In this document: positions 52,924 to 61,196 of the stretch, one piece after another
Position numbering within the stretch: position 1 is the stretch's first letter
Layout: each line of letters opens with the position of its first letter
NCBI GenBank assembly: GCA_900544555.1
Contig: UQWD01000001.1
Coordinates: forward strand, 200,145 to 264,144
Source: an uncultured Eubacteriales bacterium
Lineage (GTDB): Bacteria; Bacillota; Clostridia; Christensenellales; CAG-138
Reading direction: 5' to 3'
DNA: 64,000 bases
Translations under genes and position numbers: made by a program
Notes under the pieces: generated by a model
What the model was told of the DNA's origin: nothing
Database searches by the model: none
Seen by the model: only the letters and a program-made list of their open reading frames with translations

Positions 52924-53160
52924 TTAAAATGGCTCGCAATGAATTGGCCCGCCGGGGCACCAGAAGGTTACGATCTCATACTCCTTGCCGCATATGCCGC
53001 ATACCAGACCATAAGTATGCTCGTCAGCGTCGTAGTTATGCCCGCGATCAATAAAACGCTCGGGACGATGAGCGCAGCCGTTATTCATACCGCTGGCAAG
53101 TACGGGTATGCTTAAACCTAAAATAAGCGTCACTAAAATAATACTAATAAATTTCCTCAT
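52924..53160 (-). CDS. Small secreted Cys-rich protein
   Basis: 78 residues from ATG 53160 (AAAAGGAGC upstream); the frame to 53229 lacks a site. Signal peptide RKFISIILVTLILGLSIPV, cleaved near VLASG. The mature 53 residues have five Cys, including CGICG (zinc-ribbon-like or a disulfide knot), plus WCPGGPIHCEPF at the end and His-rich RGHNYDADEHTY. I know no family. Next to an RHS toxin region, but no evidence links them. Confidence 0.7.
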   Translation of the reverse strand: MRKFISIILVTLILGLSIPVLASGMNNGCAHRPERFIDRGHNYDADEHTYGLVCGICGKEYEIVTFWCPGGPIHCEPF

Positions 53161-53354
53161 GTCTCCAGCTCCTTTTAAAATATGTGTTTTATTTCCGACA
53201 TAGTCACCTTTTGAGCAGGTATCAAACAAACATAAGCATCATTCCATCCATCAATTTTTTTAATGATATACTGATATAGAAGTTTTTGTCAATTTATATT
53301 ATACCATTATCATTTAACAGCTTGCGCTTATCATGTCAACTTATATAAAATGTT

Positions 53355-53834
53355 TTATATTCTATTTATATATAGTTCACAGAGACAAGCGTTCCCTCGG
53401 TATTTGTAGCTGTACAGCAGCTTCGCCTCCGCCGCCCCGTTCGTACCCGTACGCACCTCGGACGCTAGCTGTGAATCCGCATAGGTATAGCTTGTGTTCT
53501 TTAAAGTCCCCCTGTTCCCGGTTATCGTGATTACACGCTTCCCCACACGCATGCCGTTTTCATCGTACGTGAAGGCGAGGTTATCGTTCTCGTTCTTCAT
53601 CTGCCGCAGCTGCCTGCCGCTCCACACCATTTCATATCCCCGGTAGCCGATCGGGTTGCCTATCGCGTCATAGGTGATTTCTTCGCCGTTGTAGTTTACG
53701 AGCAGATCCTTCCATGCGCCGTCATAGGAATAGGTATATTCATCCCCTTGGAACCATGGGGAGGAACTCGGATAGCGTGTAATCATATTCCTTTTTTGAG
53801 AGGATGTTGCCGTTCCCGTCATACGTATACACAT
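53355..53834 (-). pseudogene. Displaced RHS-repeat fragment
   Basis: 159 codons of YD/RHS repeats: YTYSYDGAWKDLLVNYNGEE, ITYDAIGNPIGYRGY, FTYDENGMRVGKRV, and a cut end at KYRGNACLCELYINRI. Its first residues are out of frame with the true repeat text. A shifted frame over the same bases reads VYTYDGNGNILSKKEYDYT, so there is one frameshift near 53760. There is no start signal, and the protein would need a large upstream part. It lies after the toxin tip and immunity genes rather than before them, the order expected when toxin cassettes are swapped by recombination. Confidence 0.75.
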
Positions 53835-53867
53835 AAGCGATCGGTTATGTTGTGTTACATTATTTAA

Positions 53868-53895
53868 AGAAGCGTCTAACTCTTTTGACGCTTCT
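53868..53895 (-). terminator. Terminator after the immunity genes
   Basis: AGAAGCGTC / GACGCTTCT, 10-nt loop, followed on the minus strand by TTTAAATAATG. It lies about 28 bp past the DUF1871-like stop. Confidence 0.75.
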
Positions 53896-53922
53896 AAAAC
53901 ATTGGAAGTGCTAAAAATTACT

Positions 53923-54195
53923 TTATAATAGTTCTAAATTACTATCATCCAAAATTTTTTTAGCAATAATCTCGCATTCACCTATACTCTTTTTAAAAGA
54001 AGTTCTCCCGAAAGACTCTACAAAAACCGCATATATTATTTTATCAAGATTCTGCTGATTCCTCTTGAATAACTCCATTATCTTTACGCATTCTCCATCA
54101 TATTCATCACTTGGAGCATGTGACATTAAATTTAAAGGATCCCAATCATTTAAATATTTTTTTAAAAATTGTATTTTCAAAAGGTCGGACTGCAA
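53923..54195 (-). CDS. DUF1871-like candidate immunity protein
   Basis: 90 residues, acidic and helical. IQFLKKYLNDWDPLNLMSHA (8-27) followed by PSDEYDGECVKIMELF matches the WDP...APxDEY pattern I recall for DUF1871, a family common downstream of polymorphic toxins. It would bind and neutralise a toxin domain. It is the second gene behind the RHS toxin tip, so its cognate toxin may be this one or one lost earlier. Low GC compared with the core genes. Confidence 0.75.
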   Translation of the reverse strand: MQSDLLKIQFLKKYLNDWDPLNLMSHAPSDEYDGECVKIMELFKRNQQNLDKIIYAVFVESFGRTSFKKSIGECEIIAKKILDDSNLELL

Positions 54196-54350
54196 ATTGT
54201 GTAACCCCTCTTATTTACTTTTGCTGGACAGCATCCTGCCCGGCATATTTAACCATAGCACCAAAAAATTATCCGAAATCCCATGAGACACCTCATAATG
54301 GTCTTCGAGCGAAATTGGAAATATTGATGCAAATCAAGCATTATTGAATA

Positions 54351-54722
54351 TCACGTATATAATTCAAATGGAATATAATCAACTTCTATAACACTTGCAA
54401 GAATTAATAGTGCGCGGTCCATTATCTCTATGCAAATATTAAAATGTGTTGGATAGCTTCTTAGCCATTTATCCTTTGTTGACAATCTTACATCTTTTAG
54501 CAAAACACAAGTAAGCTCCGGATATACTTTTTTATTAATTTTGCCTTCAACACCAACCATTGTCCACAAAATAGCCTGAATATCCCGGAAAAGCAGTGTA
54601 TGCTCCTTTCCAGTTTCCGGCTCCTTAAGTTTTATAAGCAATGTTGATTCCCTATAATCATGCTGGATCTCATCAATCAAGCATGCCCATAACGAGTTAA
54701 GTAATCCCTCTAATTTCATCAT
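54351..54722 (-). CDS. Candidate immunity protein of the RHS toxin
   Basis: 123 residues from ATG 54722 (AGGGTGG upstream); a GTG three codons earlier is possible. Alpha/beta pattern: LLNSLWACLIDEIQHDYRES, TLLIKLKEPETGKEHTLLF, and LLILASVIEVDYIPFELY at the end. No named family. It begins 78 bp after the toxin stop, the usual place for the cognate immunity gene, and shares the low GC of the toxin part. Confidence 0.7.
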   Translation of the reverse strand: MMKLEGLLNSLWACLIDEIQHDYRESTLLIKLKEPETGKEHTLLFRDIQAILWTMVGVEGKINKKVYPELTCVLLKDVRLSTKDKWLRSYPTHFNICIEIMDRALLILASVIEVDYIPFELYT

Positions 54723-54799
54723 TATTTCCACCCTATCATCATTTTTATAAGTTTCACCAAATTATTAATGTAATTGGCACATGGTTTAATGCACGGTTG

Positions 54800-55582
54800 T
54801 TAGAAATAGCGCCGGCTATAAGTCATAGCTCCTTTTGTAGCATGAGATATTCTGAAATAGTTCACTCGTCCTCCTGATTCGGCCATTATTCTAATGGTAT
54901 ATTTTTTTAGAGTTAATGTCCACCCGTTTCCGGCTGCTGATTTTATTGATGCTCCTGTAAATTTTGCATTTACTTTAGCTACAGCGGTATTAAGCTTAGT
55001 AGCAAAAGCACCACCTTTTGCATATAGAGAAACTAATGCCTTACCCGCATAATAACCTAAAAGCGCGCCTATTGCCGTTACTGCCACAACCCAAGCAGCT
55101 ATAAATACTGTTCTCGCCCATCCTTTGAGCTTAAGTAAATCAGCAAATATTGGTACAATAATAGCCCCTACACCAAATCCAATTATTCCTCCTATTATTG
55201 CTCCAATGGATATATATCCTGAATGATCACTACGATTCACCGCATTATTCTCACAGTACGCAAACAGATTGCAGGAAAGCAAGGTTCCCGTAGCGCCAAG
55301 GAAGGCCACGTCATCCGCATTAATGAACCTGCCCGTTTCGGGATCATAGTACCGGCTCTGAAGGTAATAAAGCCCCGTTTCATTATCGTAGTAGTAGCCC
55401 CTGTAGCGGAAGGGGCTATCCTTGTCTAATGTAGTTGCCAAGGTTCCCGTTGTCGAAAGCAGCTTGCCCCAGCTGTCGTAGGTATATTCTACTACGGCCG
55501 CTCCGCTCCCGTCAATCAGCCCAACGACGTCGCCCTGCCCGTTACGGAGGTAATAGTATTTCGTCGCCTGCAACATAATCAT
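54800..55582 (-). CDS. RHS tip with polymorphic C-terminal toxin, 5' truncated
   Basis: 260 codons. The front is RHS text: YYLRNGQGDVVGLIDGSGA, TYDSWGKLLSTTG and YYYDNETGLYYLQSRYYDPE (about 83-102), ending with the core-closing GRFINADD and LFAYCENNAVNRSDHSG (about 140). A variable tail begins there: two Gly-rich membrane-like segments (IGAIIGGIIGFGVGAIIVP, TVFIAAWVVAVTAIGALLG), then a small domain with WTLTLKKYTIRIMAESGGRV, YFRISHATKG and TYSRRYF. The basic small domain could be an RNase; this is inference. No start signal and no shell-forming N-terminus, so it is a recombination-displaced or silent tip. Confidence 0.8.
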   Translation of the reverse strand: MIMLQATKYYYLRNGQGDVVGLIDGSGAAVVEYTYDSWGKLLSTTGTLATTLDKDSPFRYRGYYYDNETGLYYLQSRYYDPETGRFINADDVAFLGATGTLLSCNLFAYCENNAVNRSDHSGYISIGAIIGGIIGFGVGAIIVPIFADLLKLKGWARTVFIAAWVVAVTAIGALLGYYAGKALVSLYAKGGAFATKLNTAVAKVNAKFTGASIKSAAGNGWTLTLKKYTIRIMAESGGRVNYFRISHATKGAMTYSRRYF

Positions 55583-55870
55583 AATCAGATTCCGCCCTAA
55601 TGGGCGGATTTGTTAACTCTGTAAATTAAATCGATTATACACTTAAAATTTGCTTGAAAGGTTTTATTGGAAATTTGATATATATAATCGGATGGCGATT
55701 ATATTCTTATATTATATCCAGCTCGATTTATAAGCTCCCTATCAATTAACTCGTTCTCCAACTATGGCTCCGCCTCAGAACTAATCTGTCCAAGTACTTT
55801 TTTCAGTTTATAACAACGTCGAATTATCATAGTTAATGTAGTACAGACACTATAAAAGGAGTTTGAGTTT

Positions 55871-56134
55871 ATGGCAACCACAAGTGTTACCATCCGTATG
55901 GATGAGAATTTTAAAAAGCAGGCCGAGATTTTGTTTGAAGAAATGGGATTAAATATGACAACCGCTATAACAATTTTTACGAAGACGGTTGTAAGGCAGC
56001 ATAGAATACCCTTTGAAATCGCTGCAGACCCGTTTTATAGCGAGGCGAACCAAGCACATCTGCGCAGGGCCATCGCAGACCTTGAAGCCGGCAAAGGGCA
56101 TGTACGCGAGCTAATTGAGGTTGAAGATGAATAA
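55871..56134 (+). CDS. RelB/DinJ-family antitoxin
   Basis: 87 residues, AAAAGGAG upstream. The ribbon-helix-helix start TTSVTIRMDENFKKQAEILF with MGLNMTTAITIFTKTVV (about 26-42) is the typical DinJ DNA-binding half. The C-terminus RRAIADLEAGKGHVRE wraps the toxin. Overlaps the toxin start by 8 bp. Apparently intact although its toxin is broken. Confidence 0.92.
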   Translation: MATTSVTIRMDENFKKQAEILFEEMGLNMTTAITIFTKTVVRQHRIPFEIAADPFYSEANQAHLRRAIADLEAGKGHVRELIEVEDE

Positions 56135-56389
56135 GCTGTGGCATGATGATGCCTGGGATGATTACTTGTATTGGCAAGCACAAGACAAAAAGACGTTGAA
56201 ACGTATTAATCAGCTTTTTCAGGGCATATCGCGAAACGGATATGGCGGTATAGGCAAACCTGAACCTCTTAAGGGTAATCAATCGGATGGTGGAGCCGAA
56301 GGATAGATGATGCCAACAGTCTGGTGTATCGTATTAATCATGAACAGATCGAGATTGCCCAGTGCCGAACGCACTACGGAGACAAGTGA
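56127..56389 (+). pseudogene. YoeB/Txe-family toxin broken by a frameshift
   Basis: From ATG 56127, NKLWHDDAWDDYLYWQAQD and KRINQLFQGISRNGYGGIG and KPEPLKGNQSD are in frame, then the frame ends at 56306. Dropping or adding one base around 56287-56292 restores the family end WSRRIDDANSLVYRINHEQI and EIAQCRTHYGDK to TGA 56389. The lost part has the catalytic Glu/Arg/His/Tyr region (YoeB-like RRI, LVYR, HY), so the toxin is inactive unless reading frame slips. Overlaps the antitoxin by 8 bp. Confidence 0.85.
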
Positions 56390-56390
56390 T

Positions 56391-56418
56391 TGAGCCGCCC
56401 CCTGGCAATGGGGCGGCT
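56391..56418 (+). terminator. GC hairpin after the toxin-antitoxin unit
   Basis: AGCCGCCCC / GGGGCGGCT with an 8-nt loop, immediately past 56389. It has no T-run; AAAAAAG follows. Confidence 0.5.
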
Positions 56419-56519
56419 ACCGGAAAAAAGTTTGCCGTAAGGTTGCCAAATGATATTTTGCGCTGAACGAGGCTCCAATACCAAAATAAAAAAGCCCCTA
56501 TAATAGAGGCTTTTCCTTC

Positions 56520-56595
56520 TGGCTCCCCCTGCTGGACTCGAACCAGCGACACTGCGGTTAACAGCCGCATGCTCTACCGACTGAGCTAAGGAGGA
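56520..56595 (-). tRNA. tRNA-Asn (anticodon GTT), CCA encoded
   Basis: On the minus strand TCCTCCT pairs with AGGGGGA across the acceptor, followed by G and CCA. The D arm contains AGCTCAGTCGGTAGAGC, the anticodon arm TGCGG-CTGTTAA-CCGCA, and the T arm GCTGGTTCGAGTCCAGC. Its 3' end faces the accessory region holding the toxin-antitoxin and RHS genes. Confidence 0.97.
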
Positions 56596-57568
56596 ACGGA
56601 ACGATAGTAATTTTACCGGAACTAGATTGTAAAGTCAAGTCCCTTTTAATAAAATTTTCCTTACGTAAGTTAGCGGTTGAAACGCCGTACGCTATAATAT
56701 TCTTATTAAGAACGCGATTTTTTATTCATAGTTTTTTTCTCAGGTCATAAAAAGTTCAGTGAGAAGAATTGGCCATAAAGCTGCAAACAACAGAGTGGAT
56801 TTGATATGCTCCTGATGTTCTCTCAAGCGTTCGTACACGCTAAGATAATGTATGATATAAGTGAACAGAGGTAATTATGGTTGTATTCGCGAAATTAACG
56901 AGAACAACTGGCTTGAAGTTTCATAACTCCTCTTAAAGAGTGAGCAACAGTTATTTATTAGCAACGCTCTCGAATTATCGGCGTTTATGTTTATCGTGAT
57001 GAAGGCGTGCGCCGGCGGTATACAGCTGGGACGCCATCTTCGGCTTATTGCTTGTGCGCGATCTGGATGAAAGCCTCGCCTGCTGCGACCTGCAGGCGCT
57101 TTTGATCGGCTAACAGACAATATAGCGGCTATGGGCAAGCGGCGCAAAAACCTTTTGATACTTTAAAAGCGGAACGCAAATACATAAGCAAGACCTTGGC
57201 ATGCACGAAAGCTGACGCATCCAACGCCGGTTACTTCGTCCTCAATCTGTCATGTTGTCTGTTCTTCATTTGGCTTGTGTGACCAATGCCGAGCATATAA
57301 TAGACCCCGTATCGGCTCCCAGTACATAAACCGCATATGAACTTAATGATAAAGAGTAAATCGGCTCTAAATATGACGTATTTTTAATACAATAATTTAA
57401 TCTTTGCCGGTGAACCGACAAACATTATACGTACTAAACATAATAGTTATTTAATATATAAGGTAAGCCGCAATAAACCCAAGCTTCAACACCAATTCTT
57501 TTAGCATTTCAACACACTAAAAGATCAGCTTGCGCAAAAATAATATACCGAACAAGCTAAGCCTGAGT
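56596..57568. other. Long gap, possible decayed DNA
   Basis: About 970 bp without a supported gene. At about 57011-57112 an open segment reads VYSWDAIFGLLLVRDLDESL and ends DLQALLIG-stop. It looks protein-like but has no start and no recognisable family. GC content changes sharply within the stretch, as in remnants of old genes or elements. Confidence 0.45.
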
Positions 57569-57874
57569 CTAATTTTCGTTCTCACCCTGCGCTTGCTTAC
57601 TCATGCAAGATACGATGCTGATAATCGCGCATTGCGCATCACGATCCAAGGCGCCTATTTTTACGGATATCTCCTCAATACCCAAAATATAGTCCACCGA
57701 TACGCAGAATATTTTGGATAATTCGGTCATATTCTGCAAAGACGGCATTGAAACGCCCATCTCCCATGCGTTGACGGCATTACGCGTAATACCAAGCTTC
57801 TTAGCCAAATCCGACTGTGTGAGTTTACACCTTTGGCGTAAATCACGTATTGTTTTATCTATTGTATTAATCAT
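57569..57874 (-). CDS. XRE-family regulator
   Basis: 101 residues. DKTIRDLRQRCKLTQSDLAK and LGITRNAVNAWEMGVSMPSL (about 27-46) form the helix-turn-helix, with the NMTELSKIFCVSVDYILGIE extension typical of phage-type XRE proteins. A short C-terminal helix IISIVSCMSKQAQ may dimerise. It stands between accessory DNA and splB; the target is unknown. Confidence 0.87.
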   Translation of the reverse strand: MINTIDKTIRDLRQRCKLTQSDLAKKLGITRNAVNAWEMGVSMPSLQNMTELSKIFCVSVDYILGIEEISVKIGALDRDAQCAIISIVSCMSKQAQGENEN

Positions 57875-58144
57875 AAATTTATTCTATCGTTTACCTAGTG
57901 AATAGATAATCATCATTAAATATAAAATCATTTTATTAACCGTAGGTACCCTCTATATAAGTTCTAACCAGACTTGTTACGACAATATAAAGCCATAATC
58001 TTGCTATACTTTCAATTTATTTTTAATAGACCAAGCATAAGAACGCGCGTATTGCATTGTTATTTGGGGGATGCTATTACAGCGCGATAGAACTAAGAGA
58101 GACAGGATAAAATCACGCGTAAATAAACACAAGGGTTGTGAAAG

Positions 58145-59143
58145 ATGAGCTTTCCTGAAAAAATTTATTATGAACCAAAAGCGTTGGATTATGAACTTGG
58201 TGCATATTTGAGCCAAAAATATGCCGCGTCTGATTGGATCGCTATTGAAAGCCATAATAATATTCCAGAGCTGCGCGCAAGGCCCAACAGCGACTTTGCC
58301 GCAATGAAGCGTTTTTTAATTATTGGCATACGTAAAACACATAAATACGTGGAAAACCACAAGGTATCCGACTACCTAGTACCCTACACGTCCTCGGGTT
58401 GTACCGCCGCGTGCCTCTATTGCTATCTGGTATGCAATTACAACAAATGCTCATACCTCCGATTGTTTGTGAATCGTGAACAAATGCTCGACAGACTGAT
58501 GAAGGTTGCACGGGAATCCAGCCGCGAGCTGACGTTTGAAATCGGAAGCAACAGCGACCTTGTACTCGAAAATACGATTACGGGGAACCTAGCGTGGACG
58601 ATAGAACGTTTTGCCGCCGGGCAGCGCGGGTTTATTACGCTGCCTACAAAATTTTCCATGGTGGAGCCGCTGCTTCAATTAAACCACGCGGGGCGCGTTA
58701 TTTTCCGTATGAGCGTAAATCCTGAAGAAATCATCAGCCGGGTGGAAATCGGCACCTCCCCTCTTCATAAGCGGATTGACGCCGTCAATAAAATGTGCGA
58801 GGCGGGTTATCGCGTAGGGCTGCTCGTTGCTCCCGTCATTCTGTGCGAAGGCTGGGAAGAAAAATACGCGCGGTTAATTGAAAAACTGGAGGCCGGGCTG
58901 TCGCCCGCTGTTAAAAAAAACGGATTCTTAGAAATTATCTTTATGACATACAGCTTTGTACACCGCGCTATCAACGCCGATGCGTTTCCCGAAGCAGATC
59001 CGCTTTATTGCCCGGCCCTAATGACCGGGCGCGGCCGTGGGAAGTACTGCTATAATATTAAAGCGCGGGAAATGGGCGAAGCTTTTCTGACGGAAAGGCT
59101 GTCGCGGGCTCTGCCTAATATGCCGATTATCTATATCGCTTAG
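58145..59143 (+). CDS. splB: Spore photoproduct lyase, clostridial type
   Basis: 332 residues. FPEKIYYEPKALDYELG at the start, radical SAM cluster SSGCTAACLYCYL with Cys86, 90 and 93, and the helix SYLRLFVNREQMLDRL. LTFEIGSNSDLVLENTITGN (129-148) replaces the FEAACTSD-type block of Bacillus enzymes, so the usual hydrogen-donor Cys is absent; Cys97 and Cys102 follow the cluster. RMSVNPEEIISRVEIGTSPL and GYRVGLLVAPVI are conserved. Repairs the spore thymine dimer of UV-treated spores during germination. Supports an endospore-forming host. Confidence 0.94.
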   Translation: MSFPEKIYYEPKALDYELGAYLSQKYAASDWIAIESHNNIPELRARPNSDFAAMKRFLIIGIRKTHKYVENHKVSDYLVPYTSSGCTAACLYCYLVCNYNKCSYLRLFVNREQMLDRLMKVARESSRELTFEIGSNSDLVLENTITGNLAWTIERFAAGQRGFITLPTKFSMVEPLLQLNHAGRVIFRMSVNPEEIISRVEIGTSPLHKRIDAVNKMCEAGYRVGLLVAPVILCEGWEEKYARLIEKLEAGLSPAVKKNGFLEIIFMTYSFVHRAINADAFPEADPLYCPALMTGRGRGKYCYNIKAREMGEAFLTERLSRALPNMPIIYIA

Positions 59144-59231
59144 TATCTCATAACGGAACCGGCGGTTATAGTTTTAAAGCAAAAACCACGCTGATTTAAC
59201 TGTTTCTAAAATTGTTTAAAATGTGAGGGAC

Positions 59232-60158
59232 TCATCTCGCAAATTCAAAGCTGGCGTGTGAACAAGTAAAATCCAACAGGGTTTCTCCCGATTTCTCAAA
59301 CCGATAGCGAACGGTACACTTGGCGTGCTCATGAATTGTTCTTATCATATCTCCTGATTCAGGCGCCCAAAGCGAATGGGCGTTGCTTTCAATTAATTCA
59401 GCAACAAGCCTCATATCTCCCTGCCTAATATACGCTCCGCTTTCACTGAACCGCTCAATTTTTACGCCAAGATAAGTTGCGAACCGGTATTCTCGTCCAT
59501 TAAAAAAAACGCAGCCTATACAGCCGGTAAAACGCGCGCCTAAAAAGGGTATATCCGCAATCGACAGCATAATGCAGCAGGCTTCGTCCGCATGCCAGTT
59601 GCACTGAGTCCAAAGATACACGCTGGGGAACGAAATACCCCTATCCGTCTCTATGTAACCGGTTCCGTTAATGAAAGAGAGCGGGCTGCCGTTAATACTT
59701 AGCATACCATCCACCCTGTGAAAAAGGCTCAGAACCCCGTGGCTGCACTGCATAAAGGGGACAAATCGGAACGGCCCCATGATATCGTATTGAAGCGGCG
59801 TCCATTCGCTAAAGCTCAGCGATCCGCAGATTGAAACGTCCTTCGTTCTAAAATCAATTTCCGCACCGTTTATAGTGAAGCGGTTTGCCCCCAGGTTAAC
59901 GTTAAACCCCTTTTCGTCAGCATGAAAATCACAGGCGCTAAAACGCATATGGTAAGATCCGGCCGATGTAATCGCCTGCATCGACGCACTGGGCTTACCG
60001 AAGCTATCCACATGAAACGCTGGAATGAACGCGACGGTTTCATGCCCATTGTTCTGCTTAACATACCAGCCCTCAAAGTATTTTCTCCGCTTAGTTGAAC
60101 CGTAAAACGCCCCGGCCCGCTTAAAAAAGCCGCCGTGAATATTACGCTTGGACCGCAT
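59232..60158 (-). CDS. Tocopherol-cyclase-like family protein
   Basis: 308 residues, mostly beta. The family hallmark YFEGWYVKQ at 27-35, then AFIPAFHVD, GSLSFSEWTPLQYDIMGPFRFVPFM-type middle (about 112-138, MQCSHG), FINGTGYIETDRG with WTQCNW, and a C-terminal CTVRYRF. Bacterial members with this pattern are annotated as tocopherol cyclase family, but Clostridia make no tocopherol, so the real substrate is unknown. ATG 60158 follows AAAGGAGCG. Single gene. Confidence 0.82.
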   Translation of the reverse strand: MRSKRNIHGGFFKRAGAFYGSTKRRKYFEGWYVKQNNGHETVAFIPAFHVDSFGKPSASMQAITSAGSYHMRFSACDFHADEKGFNVNLGANRFTINGAEIDFRTKDVSICGSLSFSEWTPLQYDIMGPFRFVPFMQCSHGVLSLFHRVDGMLSINGSPLSFINGTGYIETDRGISFPSVYLWTQCNWHADEACCIMLSIADIPFLGARFTGCIGCVFFNGREYRFATYLGVKIERFSESGAYIRQGDMRLVAELIESNAHSLWAPESGDMIRTIHEHAKCTVRYRFEKSGETLLDFTCSHASFEFAR

Positions 60159-60439
60159 GCACCCGCTCCTTTCGTTACATACGAAATAGGCTGTGCAGAT
60201 TGTTCTTATTTAAATCAAGGTTTATGAACTTGCGCCATAGCAAAGCTATCAAGCTATCATGTTTTGTGAACCTTAAGAAAATTAAGCGCCCTGTATTAGT
60301 GATAGACACAGATAACCGGCTTGGTTTAATAATCGGTAGAAAAGCTGTTAAGTTTTTTTGAGGTTTGCATGGGGCTTAAAGTTTCAAGGCTTTCGCCCAC
60401 GACTTGCCAAATTTTCTCGGTAGGTTCATACGCGGGCGA

Positions 60440-61192
60440 TTACCTGCGTTTGTTGGCGATAAGGCTGCAATCCCAATATACCAGCGTTCCATCGTATTTT
60501 TCCGATACGCGTATAGCGCGCGTGGTAACGGCGTCAATATCCAATGGATTGAGAGCGCTGATGCAATGAAGGACGACGCCGTATGAGAGCTCCTGTTCCG
60601 GGCTGTAAACGCTGTTCCCTATCGCAAACCCGCTGATGCGCGCCTGCTCGCAAAACAAAACCTGCAAGGGCCTTGTCGGGAAATACATATAGAGGTTCAG
60701 CCGCCGAGGGATCGCGGCGCGATCCCCGTTTTTCACCATCTCCCCGATATACTCCCTGTTGAGTATGGTTTGATACTTTGCCGCGTCCGGATACAATATT
60801 TTGAAGTAGGTTTTCCAGTGCGTATCCTCGGCGCATTCTATGCGTGCAACGACTTTTTGCTCAGCATCAGCGGCCTCCTGAGCCATATCCTGGCATTTCA
60901 CGGAAGCAACATAAAAAAAGCAGTCCCATTGACAGCTGCGCTCAATGAAGCCCGCATAGACGCCATCCACCGTTTTTTTGCAGCGCGCGAGTATTCGCCT
61001 GCAGCTTCGCAGTTCGCTCTCATTCAAGCTTTCAAACTTAGTATTCCTGCCTGTACAGCTGATGCGCAGCATAATGGGGCGAGCCGCGTCCGGCGCATCG
61101 TCCGCTAGCGATAAATCAACGCCGAACAAAGCCCGCTCCCCACGCACATTCCACTCATATTCAACCCATTGAGTCGGTTGCGTTCTGGACAT
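60440..61192 (-). CDS. DUF695 / RraB-like domain protein
   Basis: 250 residues. The N-terminal part WVEYEWNVRGERALFGVDLS and LADDAPDAARPIMLRI (about 26-42) has the DUF695 look. The second half contains YPDAAKYQTILNREYIGEMV and YMYFPTRPLQVLF, like the RraB (regulator of RNase E) domain that often follows DUF695. Function unknown in organisms without a RraB-sensitive RNase E. Four bp after alaS, with AGAGGAA upstream, so co-transcribed with it. Confidence 0.75.
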   Translation of the reverse strand: MSRTQPTQWVEYEWNVRGERALFGVDLSLADDAPDAARPIMLRISCTGRNTKFESLNESELRSCRRILARCKKTVDGVYAGFIERSCQWDCFFYVASVKCQDMAQEAADAEQKVVARIECAEDTHWKTYFKILYPDAAKYQTILNREYIGEMVKNGDRAAIPRRLNLYMYFPTRPLQVLFCEQARISGFAIGNSVYSPEQELSYGVVLHCISALNPLDIDAVTTRAIRVSEKYDGTLVYWDCSLIANKRR

Positions 61193-61196
61193 CCGC

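Noticed and set aside
57011..57112. Resolvase or transposase remnant
   Set aside because: The protein-like segment has no recognisable motif in any frame.
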